Shown piece after piece: positions 51,640 to 62,687 of a DNA stretch of 64,000 nt (position 1 is the stretch's first letter; each line of letters begins with the position of its first letter). This DNA is from Nomia melanderi (Eukaryota; Arthropoda; Insecta; Hymenoptera; Halictidae): NCBI RefSeq assembly GCF_051020985.1, contig NC_134999.1, forward strand, positions 5,332,001 to 5,396,000, given 5' to 3'. A program made the position numbers and the translations under genes. Below the pieces are notes generated by a model that saw nothing but the letters and a program-made list of their open reading frames with translations, ran no database searches and had not been told where the DNA came from.

Positions 51640-53940
51640 TGGAACCTGAGACCTCGTCCTGGAGTCCCATCACTGCTAATTCAAATGACTACCCTCGACC
51701 TTCCTGGCAATTCCGGTCGACGGAATCCAAGTTTTCCACTTTGGTAACCTGGTTTGTATAGTCTAAAGTCAATTTCGACTAAAAGTATCCCGAACTTCCC
51801 ATCGGTCAGCCGGATGTAGCCTTGGAACCTGAGACCTCGTCCTGAAGTCCCATCACTGCTAATTCAAATGACTACCCCCGACCTTACTGGCAATTCTGCC
51901 GGACGGAGCCCAAGTTTTCTACTTTGGCAACCTGGTTTGTGTAGTCTAAAGTCAATTTCGGCCAAAAGTATCCCGACCTTCCCATCGGTCAGCCGGATGT
52001 AGCCTTGGACCCTATGAGTCCTCGCCCTGGTGTCCAATCACTGCTAAGTCAAATGGCTACCCCCGACCTTCTTGGCAATTCTGCCCGACGGAATCCAAGT
52101 TTTGCACTTTGGAAACCTGGATTGTATAGTCTAAAGTCAATTCCGACCAAATGTATCCCGACCTTCCCATCGGTCAGCAGGATGTAGCCTTGGTCCCTAT
52201 GAGATCTCCCCCTCGTGTCCAATCACTTCTAAGTCAAATGGGTTCCCCCGACCTTCCTGGCAATTCTGGCCGACGGAATCCAAGTTTTCCACTTTGAAAA
52301 CCTGGTTTGTATAGTCTAAAGTCAATTTCGACCAAAAGAATCCCGACATTCCCATCGGTCAGCCGGATGTATCCCTGGTCCCTATGAGACCTCTCCCTGG
52401 TGACCAATCACCGCTAAGTCAAATGGCTTCGCCCGACCTTCCTGGCAATTCTGGCCGACGGAATCCCAGTTTTCCACTTTGGCAACCTGGTTTGTATAGT
52501 CTAAAGTCAATTTCGACCAAAAGTATCCCGACCTTCCCATCGGTCAGCCGGATGTAGCCTTGGTCCCTATGAGATCTCGTCCTGGAGTCCCATCACTGCT
52601 AATTCAAATGGCTACGCCCGAACTTCCTGGCAATTCTGGCCGACGGAATCCAAGTTTACCACTTTGGCAATCTGGTTTGTATAGTCTAAAGTCATTTTCG
52701 ACCAAAAGTATCCAGACCTGCCCATCGGTCAGCCGGATGTAGCCTTGGTCCCTATGAGACCTCACCCTGGTGTCCAATCACTGCTAAGTCAAATGAATAC
52801 CCCCGACCTACCTGGCAATTCTGCCCGACGGAATCCAAGTTTTTCACTTTCGAAACCTGAATTGTATAGTCTAAAGTCAATTTCGACCAAAAGTATCCCG
52901 ACCTTCCCATCGGTCAGCCGGATGTAGCCTTGGTTCCTATGAGACCTCTCCCTGGTGTCCAATCACCGCTAAGTCAAATGGCTTCCCCCGACCTTCCTCG
53001 CAATTTTGGCCGACGGAATCCAAGTTTTCCACTTTGGCAACCAGGTTTGTATAGTCTAAAGTCATTTTCGACCAAAAGTATCCCGACCTTCCCATCGGTC
53101 AGCCGGATGTAGCCTTGGACCCTATGAGTCCTCGCCCTAGTGTCCAATCACAGCTAAGTCAAGTGGCTACCCCCACCTTCCGGGCAATTCTGGCCGACGG
53201 AATCCAAGTTTTCCACTTTGGAAACCTGGATTGTTTAGTCTAATGTCAATTTCGACCAAAAGTATCCCGACCTTCCCATCGGTCAGCCGGATGTAGCCTT
53301 CGTCCCTATGAGACCTCGTCCTGGAGTCCCATCACTGCTAAGTCAAATGGCTTCCCCCGACCTTCCTGGGAATTCCGGTCGACGGAATCCAAGTTTTCCA
53401 CTTTGGTAACCTGGTTTGTATAGTCTAAAGTCAATTTCGACTAAAAGTATCCCGAACTTCCCATCGGTCAGCCGGATGTAGCCTTGGAACCTGAGACCTC
53501 GTCCTGGAGTCCCATCACTGCTAATTCAAATGACTACCCTCGACCTTCCTGGCAATTCTGGCCGACGGAATCCAAGTTTTCCACTTTGGAAACCTGGATT
53601 GTTTAGTCTAATGTCAATTTCGACTAAAAGTATCCCGAACTTCCCATCGGTCAGCCGGATGTAGCCTTGGAACCTGAGACCTCGTCCTGGAGTCCCATCA
53701 CTGCTAATTCAAATGACTACCCCCGACCTTACTGGCAATTCTGCCGGACGGAGCCCAAGTTTTCTACTTTGGCAACCTGGCTTGTATAGTCTAAAGTCAA
53801 TTTCGGCCAAAAGTATCCCGACCTTCCCATCGGTCAGCCGGATGTAGCCTTGGACCCTATGAGTCCTCGCCCTGGTGTCCAATCACAGCTAAGTCAAATG
53901 ACTACCCCCACCTTCCGGGCAATTCTGGCCGACGGAATCC
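51640..53940. repeat. Offset-1,845 and offset-735 duplications
   Basis: 51,820-52,040 matches 53,665-53,885 (CCTTACTGGCAATTCTGCC, GGACGGAGCCCAAG, TTTCGGCCAAAAG, GGACCCTATGAGTCC). 53,113-53,220 matches 53,848-53,955 (CCCCCACCTTCCGGGC). The GGACGGAGCCCAAG unit returns once more at about 60,560. Confidence 0.83.
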
Positions 53941-54704
53941 AAGTTTTGCACTTTGGAAACCTGGTTTGTATAGTCTAAAGTCAATTTCGACCAAAAGAAT
54001 CCCGAACTTCCCATCGGTCAGCCGGATGTAGCCTTGGAACCTGAGACCTCGTCCAGGAGTCCCATCACTGCTAATTCAAATGACTACCCTCGACCTTCCT
54101 GGCAATTCTGCCCGACGGAATCCAAGTTTTCCACTTTGGAAACCTGGAGTGTTTAGTCTAAAGTCAATTTCGACCAAAAGTATCCCGAACTTCCCATCGG
54201 TCAGCCGGATGTAGCCTTGGAACCTATGAGACCTCGTCCTGGAGTCCCATCACTGCTAAGTCAAATGACTACCCCCGACCTTCTTGGCAATTCTGCCCGA
54301 CGGAGTCCAAGTTTTGCACTTTGGAAACCTGGATTGTATAGTCTAAAGTCAATTTCGACCAAATGTATCCCGACCTTCCCATCGGTTAGCAGGATGTAGC
54401 CTTGGTCCCTACGAGACCTCGTCCTGGAGTCCCATCACAGCTAAGTCAAATGGCTCCCCCGACCTTGCTGGCAATACCGGCCGACGGAATCCAAGTTTTC
54501 CACTTTGGAAACCTGGTTTGTATAGTCTAAAGTCATTTTCGACCAAAAGTATCCCGACCCTCCCATCGGTCAGCCGGATGTAGCCTTGTTCCCTATGTGA
54601 CCTCTCCCTGGTGTCCAATCACTGCCAAGTCAAATGGCTCCCCCGACCTTCCTGGCAATTCCGGCCGACGGAATCAAAGTTTTCCACTTTGGAAACCTGC
54701 ATTG

Positions 54705-55846
54705 TATAGTCTAAAGTCAATTTCGACCAAAAGTATCCCGAACTTCCCATCGGTCAGTCGGATGTAGCATGGGATCCTATGAGACCTCGTCCTGGAGTCC
54801 CATCACTGCTAAGTCAAATGACTACCCCCGACCTTCCTGGCAATTCTGCCCGACGGAGTCCAAGTTTTCCACTTTGGAAACCTGGTTTGTATAGTCTAAA
54901 GTCAATTTCGACCAAATGTATCCCGACCTTCCCATCGGTCAGCCGGATGTAGCCTTGGAACCTGAGACCTCGTCCTGGAGTCCCATCACTGCTAAGTCAA
55001 ATGGCTCCCCGACCTTCCTCGCAATTCCGGCCGACGGAATCCAAGTTTTGCACTTTGGAAACCTGGTTTGTATAGTCTAAAGTCAATTTCGACCAAAAGA
55101 ATCCCGACCTTCCCATCGGTCAGCCGGATGTAGCCTTGGTCCCTATGAGACCTCTCCCTGGTGTCCAATCACCGCTAAGTCAAATGGCTTCCCCCGACCT
55201 TCCTGGCAATTTTGGCCGACGGAATCCAAGTTTTCCACTTTGGCAACCTGGTTTTTATATTCTAAAGTCATTTTCGACCAAAAGTATCCAGACCTTCCCA
55301 TCGGTCAGCCGGATGTTGCCTCGGTTCCTATGAGACCTCTCCCTGGTGTTCAATCACTGCTAAGTCAAATGGCTTCCCCCGACCTTCCTGGCAATTCTGC
55401 TCGACGGAATCCAAGTTTTCCACTTTGGAAACCTGGTTTGTATAGTCTAAAGTCAATTTCGACCAAAAGTATCCCGAACTTCCCATCGGTCAGTCGGATG
55501 TAGCATGGGATCCTATGAGACCTCGTCCTGGAGTCCCATCACTGCTAAGTCAAATGACTACCCCCGACCTTCCTGGCAATTCTGCCCGACGGAGTCCAAG
55601 TTTTCCACTTTGGAAACCTGGTTTGTATAGTCTAAAGTCAATTTCGACCAAATGTATCCCGACCTTCCCATCGGTCAGCCGGATGTAGCCTTGGAACCTG
55701 AGACCTCGTCCTGGAGTCCCATCACTGCTAAGTCAAATGGCTCCCCGACCTTCCTCGCAATTCCGGCCGACGGAATCCAAGTTTTGCACTTTGGAAACCT
55801 GGTTTGTATAGTCTAAAGTCAATTTCGACCAAAAGAATCCCGAACT
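54705..55846. repeat. 736-bp tetramer duplication
   Basis: 54,705-55,110 matches 55,441-55,846 at offset 736. The rare word GTAGCATGGGATCC occurs at about 54,763 and 55,499 only. The unit is shorter than 4 x 185 because it includes a shortened AACCTGAG monomer that also has GGCTCCCCGACC. Confidence 0.87.
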
Positions 55847-57148
55847 TCCCATCGGTCAGCCGGATGTAGCCTTGGAACCTGAGACCTCGTCCAGGAGTCC
55901 CATCACTGCTAATTCAAATGACTACCCTCGACCTTCCTGGCAATTCTGCCCGACGGAATCCAAGTTTTCCACTTTGGAAACCTGGATTGTTTAGTCTAAA
56001 GTTAATTTCGACCAAAAGTATCCCGAACTTCCCATCGGTCAGCCGGATGTAGCCTTGGAACCTATGAGACCTCGTCCTGGAGTCCCATCACTGCTAAGTC
56101 AAATGACTACCCCCAACCTTCTTGGCAATTCTGCCCGACGGAATCCAAGTTTTGCACTTTGGAAACCTGGATTGTATAGTCTAAAGTCAATTTCGACCAA
56201 ATGTATCCCGACCTTCCCATCGGTCAGCCGGATGTATCCTTGGTCCCTATGAGACCTCTCCCTGGTGACCAATCACCGCTAAGTCAAATGGCTTCCCCCG
56301 ATCTTCCTGGCAATTCTGGCCGACGGAATCCAAGTTTTCCACTTTGGAAACCTGGTTTGTATAGTCTAAAGTCATTTTCGACCAAAAGTATCCCGACCCT
56401 CCCATCGGTCAGCCGGATGTAGCCTTGTTCCCTATGTGACCTCTCCCTGGTGTCCAATCACTGCCAAGTCAAATGGCTCCCCCGACCTTCCTGGCAATTC
56501 CGGCCGACGGAATCAAAGTTTTCCACTTTGGAAACCTGGTTTGTATAGTCTAAAGTCAATTTCGACCAAATGTATACCGACCTTCCCATCGGTCAGCCGG
56601 ATGTAGCCTTGGAACCTGAGACCTCGTCCTGGAGTCCCATCACTGCTAAGTCAAATGGCTCCCCGACCTTCCTCGCAATTCCGGCCGACGGAATCCAAGT
56701 TTTGCACTTTGGAAACCTGGTTTGTATAGTCTAAAGTCAATTTCGACCAAAAGAATCCCGAACTTCCCATCGGTCAGCCGGATGTAGCCTTGGAACCTGA
56801 GACCTCGTTCAGGAGTCCCATCACTGCTAATTCAAATGACTACCCTCGACCTTCCTGGCAATTCTGCCCGACGGAATCCAAGTTTTCCACTTTGGAAACC
56901 TGGATTGTTTAGTCTAAAGTTAATTTCGACCAAAAGTATCCCGAACTTCCCATCGGTCAGCCGGATGTAGCCTTGGAACCTATGAGACCTCGTCCTGGAG
57001 TCCCATCACTGCTAAGTCAAATGACTACCCCCAACCTTCTTGGCAATTCTGCCCGACGGAATCCAAGTTTTGCACTTTGGAAACCTGGATTGTATAGTCT
57101 AAAGTCAATTTCGACCAAATGTATCCCGACCTTCCCATCGGTCAGCAG
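55610..57148. repeat. 918-bp pentamer duplication
   Basis: 55,610-56,230 matches 56,528-57,148 at offset 918. The order is AACCTGAG with GGCTCCCCGACC, AAAAGAATCCCGAAC, a GCTAATTCAAATGACTACC unit, TTTAGTCTAAAGTTAATTTC, and CCCCCAACCTTCTTGG. A related partial run lies at 53,990-54,400. Confidence 0.88.
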
Positions 57149-57658
57149 GATGTAGCCTTGGTCCCTATGAGATCTCCCCCTGGTGTCCAATCACTTCTAA
57201 GTCAAATGGCTTCCCCCGACCTTCCTGGCAATTCTGGCCGACGGAATCCAAGTTTTCCACTTTGAAAACCTGGTTTGTATAGTCTAAAGTCAATTTCGAC
57301 CAAAAGAATCCCGACATTCCCATCGGTCAGCCGGATGTATCCTTGGTCCCTATGAGACCTCTCCCTGGTGACCAATCACCGCTAAGTCAAATGGCTTCCC
57401 CCGATCTTCCTGGCAATTCTGGCCGACGGAATCCAAGTTTTCCACTTTGGAAACCTGGTTTGTATAGTCTAAAGTCATTTTCGACCAAAAGAATCCCGAC
57501 CCTCCCATCGGTCAGCCGGATGTAGCCTTGTTCCCTATGTGACCTCTCCCTGGTGTCCAATCACTGCCAAGTCAAATGGCTCCCCCGACCTTCCTGGCAA
57601 TTCCGGCCGACGGAATCAAAGTTTTCCACTTTGGAAACCTGGTTTGTATAGTCTAAAG
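56224..57658. repeat. 1,103-bp hexamer duplication
   Basis: 56,224-56,555 matches 57,327-57,658 at offset 1,103. Markers are GGATGTATCCTTGG, GGTGACCAATCACCGC, CCCCCGATCTTCC and CCTTGTTCCCTATGTGACC. The last word recurs at about 54,584, 56,423, 57,526 and 58,631, so it samples successive copies of one monomer type about 1.1 or 1.84 kb apart. Confidence 0.87.
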
Positions 57659-59405
57659 TCAATTTCGACCAAAAGTATCCCGACCTTCCCATCGTTCAGC
57701 CGGATGTAGCCTTGGACCGTATGAGATCTCGTCCTGGAGTCCCATCACTGCTAAGTCAAATGAATACCCCCGACCTACCTGGCAATTCTGCCCGACGGAA
57801 TCCAAGTTTTGCACTTTGGAAACCTGGATCGTATAGTCTAAAGTCAATTTCGACCAAAAGTATCCAGACCTTCCCATCGGTCAGCCGGATGTAGCCTTGG
57901 TCCCTATGAGACCTCGCCCTGGTGTCCATTCACTCTTAAGTCAAATGACTACCTCCGACCTTGCTGGCAATTCTGGCCGACGGAATCCAAGTTTTCCGCT
58001 TTGGAAACCTGGTTTGCATAGTCTAAAGTCAATTTCGACTAAAAGTATCCCGAACTTCCCATCGGTCTGCCGGTTGTAGCCTTTGAACCTGAGACCTCGT
58101 CCAGGAGTCCCATCACTGCTAAGTCAAATGACTACCCCCGACCTTCCTGCCAATTCTGCCCGACGGAGTCCAAGATTTCCACTTTGGAAACCTGGTTTGT
58201 ATAGTCTAAAGTAAATTCGACCAAAAGTATCCCGACCTTCCCATCGGTCAGCAGGATGCAGCCTTGGTCGATATGAGACCTCTCCCTGGTGTCCAATCAC
58301 TGCTAAGTCAAATGGCTACCCCCACCTTCCGGGCAATTCTGGCCGACGGAATCCAAGTTTTCCACTTTGGAAACCTGGATTATTTAGTCTAAAGTCAATT
58401 TCGACCAAAAGTATCCCGAACTTCCCATCGGTCAGCCGGATGTAGCCTTGGAACCTATGAGACCTCGTCCTGGAGTCCCATCACTGCTAAGTCAAATGAC
58501 TACCCCCGACCTTCTTGGCAATTCTGCCCGACGGAATCCAAGTTTTGCACTTTGGAAACCTGGTTTGTATAGTGTAAAGTCAATTTCGACCAAAAGTATC
58601 CCGACCCTCCCATCGGTCAGCCGGATGTAGCCTTGTTCCCTATGTGACCTCTCCCTGCTGTCCAATCACTGCCAAGTCAAATGGCTCCCCCGACCTTCCT
58701 GGCAATTCCGGCCGACGGAATCAAAGTTTTCCACTTTGGAAACCTGGTTTGTATAGTCTAAAGTCAATTTCGACCAAAAGTATCCCGACCTTCCCATCGT
58801 TCAGCCGGATGTAGCCTTGGACCCTATGAGATCTCGTCCTGGAGTCCCATCACTGCTAAGTCAAATGAATACCCCCGACCTACCTGGCAATTCTGCCCGA
58901 CGGAATCCAAGTTTTGCACTTTGGAAACCTGGATCGTATAGTCTAAAGTCAATTTCGACCAAAAGTATCCAGACCTTCCCATCGGTCAGCCGGATGTAGC
59001 CTTGGTCCCTATGAGACCTCGCCCTGGTGTCCATTCACTGTTAAGTCAAATGACTACCTCCGACCTTGCTGGCAATTCTGGCCGACGGAATCCAAGTTTT
59101 TCGCTTTGGAAACCTGGTTTGCATAGTCTAAAGTCAATTTCGACTAAAAGTATCCCGAACTTCCCATCGGTCTGCCGGATGTAGCCTTTGAACCTGAGAC
59201 CTCGTCCAGGAGTCCCATCACTGCTAAGTCAAATGACTACCCCCGACCTTCCTGCCAATTCTGCCCGACGGAGTCCAAGATTTCCACTTTGGAAACCTGG
59301 TTTGTATAGTCTAAAGTAAATTCGACCAAAAGTATCCCGACCTTCCCATCGGTCAGCCGGATGCAGCCTTGGTCCCTATGAGACCTCTCCCTGGTGTCCC
59401 ATCAC
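57500..59405. repeat. 1,105-bp hexamer in adjacent copies
   Basis: 57,500-58,300 matches 58,605-59,405 at offset 1,105 (six monomers). Shared words include CCATCGTTCAGCCGG, CTGGATCGTATAG, GTGTCCATTCACT, GACTACCTCCGACC, CCTTTGAACCTGAG and AAAGTAAATTCGACC. The sixth monomer differs. Confidence 0.88.
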
Positions 59406-59419
59406 TGCTAAGTCAAATA

Positions 59420-59935
59420 GCTACACCCGACCTTCCTGGCAATTCTGCCCTACGGAATCCAAGTTTTGCACTTTGGCAACCTGGATTGTATAGTCTAAAG
59501 TCATTTTCGACCAAAAGTATCCCGAACTTCCCATTGGTCAGCCGGATGTAGCCTTGGTCCATATGAGACCTCTCCCTGGTGTCCAATCACTGCTAAGTCG
59601 AATGGCTTCCCCCGACCTTCCTGGCAATTCTGGCCGACGGAATCCAAGTTTTCCACTTTGAAAACCTGGTTTGTATAGTCTAAAGTCAATTTCGACCAAA
59701 AGAATCCCGACCTTCCCATCGGTCAGCCGGATGTAGCCTTGGTCCCTATGAGACCTCTGCCTGGTGTCCAATCACCGCTAAGTCAAATGGCTTCCCCCGA
59801 CCTTCCTGGCAATTTTGGCCGACGGAATCCAGGTTTTCCACTTTGGCAACCTGGTTTGTATATTCTAAAGTCATTTTCGACCAAAAGTATCCAGACCTTC
59901 CCATCGGTCAGCCGGATGTTGCCTCGGTCCCTATG
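59420..59935. repeat. Echoes of 34.5 kb and of 55.1-55.3 kb
   Basis: 59,415-59,600 is the partner of 34,490-34,680. 59,690-59,935 matches 55,085-55,330 at offset 4,603, sharing GGCAATTTTGGCCGACGG, TATATTCTAAAGTC and GGATGTTGCCTCGG. Confidence 0.83.
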
Positions 59936-62502
59936 AGATCTCGTCCTGGAGTCCCATCACTGCTAAATCAAATGGCTACACCCGACCTTCCTGGCAATTC
60001 TGGCCGACGGAATCCAAGTTTTCCACTTTGGCAACCCGGTTTGGATAGTCTAAAGTCAATTTCGACTAAAAGTATCCAGAACTTCCCATCGGTCAGCCGG
60101 ATGTAACCTTGGAACCTGAGACCTCTTCCTGGAGTCCCATAACTGCTAAGTCAAATGACTACCTCCGACATTCCTGCCAATTCTGCCCGACGGAGTCCAA
60201 CATTTCCACTTTGGAAACCTGGTTTGTATAGTCTAAAGTCAATTTCGACCAAAAGTATCCCGACCTTCCCATCGGTCAGCCGGATGTAGCCTTGGTCCCT
60301 ATGAGACCTCGCCCTGGTGTCCAATCACTGCTAAGTAAAATGACTAACCCCGACCTTCCTGGCAATTCTGCCCGAGGGAATCCACGTATTGCACTTTGGA
60401 AACCTGGTTTGTATAGTCTAAAGTCAATTTCGACCAAAAGAATCCCGACCTTCCCATCGGTCAGCCGGATGTAGCCTTGGAACCTATGAGACCTCGTCCT
60501 GGAGTCCCATCACTGCTAAGTCAAGTGACTACCACCGACCTTCCTGGCAATTCTGCCGGACGGAGCCCAAGTTTTCTACTTTGGCAACCTGGTTTGTATA
60601 GTCTAAAGTCAATTTCGACCAAAAGTATCCCGACCTTCCCATCGGTCAGCCGGATGAAGCCTTCGTCCCTATGAGACCTCGCCCTGCTGTCCAATCACTG
60701 CTAAGTCAAATGGCTACCCCCGACCTTCCTGCCAATTCTGGCCGACGGAATCCAAGTTTTCCACTTTGGAAACCTGGATTGTTTAGTCTAAAGTCAATTT
60801 CGACCAAAAGTATCCCGACCTTCCCATCGGTCAGCCAGATGTAGCCTTCGTCCCTATGAGACCTCGTCCTGGAGTCCCATCACTGCTAAGTCAAATGGCT
60901 TCCCCCGACCTTCCTGGCAATTCTGCCCGACGGAGTCCAAGTTTTCCACTTTGGAAACCTGGTTTGTATAGTCTAAAGTCAATTTCGACCAAATGTATCC
61001 CGACCTTCCCATCGGTCAGCCGGATGTAGCCTTGGAACCTGAGACCTCGTCCTGGAGTCCCATCACTGCTAAGTCAAATGGCTCCCCGACCTTCCTCGCA
61101 ATTCCGGCCGACGGAATCCAATTTTTCCACTTTGGCAACCTGGTTTGTATAGTCTAAAGTCATTTCCGACCAAAAGTACCCAGACCTTCCCATCGGTCAG
61201 CCGGATGTAGCCTTCGTCCCTATGAGACGTCTCCCTGGTGTCCAATCACTGCTAAGTCAAATGACTTCCCCCGACCTTCCTGGCACTTCTGGCCGACGGA
61301 GTCCAAGTTTTCCACTTTGGGAACCTGGATTGTATAGTCTAAAGTCAATTTCGACAAAAAGTATACCAACCTTCCCATCGGTCAGCCGGATGTAGCCTTG
61401 GAACCTGAGACCTCGTCCTGGAGTCCCATCACTGCTAAGTCAAATCACTACCCCCGACCTTACTCGCAATTCTGCCCCACGGAATCCAAGTTTTGCACTT
61501 TGGAAACCTGGATTGTATAGTCTAAAGTCAATTTCGACAAGAAGTATACCAACCTTTCCATCGGTCAGCCGGATGTAGCCTTGGAACCTATGAGACCTCG
61601 TCCTGGAGTCCCATCACTGCTAAGTGAAATGGCTACACCCGACCTTCCTGGCAATTCTGCCCGACGGAATCCAAGTTTTGCACTTTGGCACACTGGTTTG
61701 TATAGTCTAAAGTCATTTTCGACCAAAAGTATCCCGAACTTCAAATGGGTCAGCCGGATGTAGCCTTCGTCCCTATGAGACCTCGTCCTGGAGTCCCATC
61801 ACAGCTAAGTCAAATGGCTCCCCCGACCTTCCCGGCAATACCGGCCGACGGAATCCAAGTTTCCCACTTTGGAAACCTGGTTTGTATAGTCTAAAGTCAA
61901 TTTCGACCAAAAGTATCCCGAACATCCCATCGGTCAGCCGGATGTAGTCTTGGAACCTGTGAGACCTCTCCCTGGTGTCCAATCACTGCTTAGTCAAATG
62001 GCTTCCCCCGACCTTCCTGGCAATTCCGGCAGACGGAATCCAAGTTTTCCACTTTGGCAACCTGGTTTGTATAGCCTAAAATCATTTTCGACCAAAAGTA
62101 TCCAGACCTGCCCATCGGTCAGCCGGATGTAGCCTTCGTCCCTATGAGACATCGTCCTGGAGTCCCATCACTGCTAAGTCAAATGGCTACCCCCGACCTA
62201 CCTGGGAATTCTGCCGACGGAATCCAAGTTTTGCACTTTGGAAACCTGGTTTGTATAGTCTAAAGTCATTTTCGACCAAAAGTATCCAGACCTTCCCATC
62301 GGTCAGCCGGATATAGCCTTGGTCCCTATGAGACCTCGTCCTGGAGTCCCATCACAGCTAAGTCAAATGGCTCCCCCGACTTTGCTGGAAATTCCGGCCG
62401 ACGGAATCCAAGTTTTACACTTTGGAAACCTGGTTTGTATAGTCTAAAGTCAATTTCGACCAAAAGTATCCCGACACACCCATCGGTCAGCCCAATGTAG
62501 CC

Positions 62503-62685
62503 TTGGTCCCTATGAGCCCTCTCCCTGGTGTCCAATCACTGCTAAGTCAAATGGCTTCCCCCGACCTTCCTGGCAATTCTGGCCGACGGAATCCAAGTTT
62601 TCCACTTTGGAAACCCGGATTGTATAGTCTAAAGTCAATTTCGACCAAAAGTATCCCGACCTTCCCATCGGTCAGCCGGATGTAG
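62503..62685 (+). other. Recurrent 60-codon open frame, one per monomer; not a gene
   Basis: Nearly every standard 185-bp monomer has a frame open from TTG at monomer base 1 to TAG at 181-183; this copy is the example. The translation begins with Val-Pro-Met-Arg (or Glu-Pro-Met-Arg) and ends Ser-Val-Ser-Arg-Met. Because 185 is not a multiple of three, neighbouring units are in different frames and cannot be read through. Many copies are broken by 1-2 base losses in the C-run near base 57, and substitutions change amino acids freely. There is no ATG at the start, no spacer and no unit-level promoter that I can see. I regard it as a chance open frame copied with the satellite. Confidence 0.85.
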
Positions 62686-62687
62686 CC
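62503..62687 (+). repeat. Reference monomer (185 bp), close to consensus
   Basis: This is a convenient full-length example. Taking the TTG as monomer base 1, the landmarks are: TTGGTCCCTATGAG at 1-14; a variable block at 15-36; CTAAGTCAA at 40-48; CCCGACCTTCC at 58-68; the CGACGGAATCCAAG block near 82-95; TTTGGAAACC near 104-113; TATAGTCTAAAGTCAA near 121-136; TTTCGACCAAAAGTATCC near 137-154; a second CCCGACCTTCC at 153-163; and CATCGGTCAGCCGGATGTAG near 164-183. The phase is arbitrary and was chosen because TAGCC followed by TTG, TTC or similar marks nearly every junction. This copy carries CCCGGA instead of CCTGGA near 112-117. Confidence 0.95.

Larger units (their letters stand above)
51600..61450. 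repeat. Domain enriched in shortened monomers
   Basis: About 15 units here carry AACCTGAGACC in place of AACCTATGAGACC (a 2-base loss), starting near 51,641, 51,824, 53,484, 53,669, 54,039, 54,957, 55,693, 55,877, 56,611, 56,796, 58,086, 59,190, 60,112, 61,039 and 61,400. I find only about four elsewhere (13,006, 14,299, 20,030, 25,758). Several also have GGCTCCCCGACC, another 2-base loss. Between 50,346 and 60,292 the phase slips 44 bases over 54 units, compared with 36 over the preceding 269. Confidence 0.88.

Noticed and set aside
62621..62640. TGTATAG as a TATA-like promoter in every monomer
   Set aside because: A short AT-rich word in a repeated unit is not enough; no initiator, downstream gene or other promoter element is visible.
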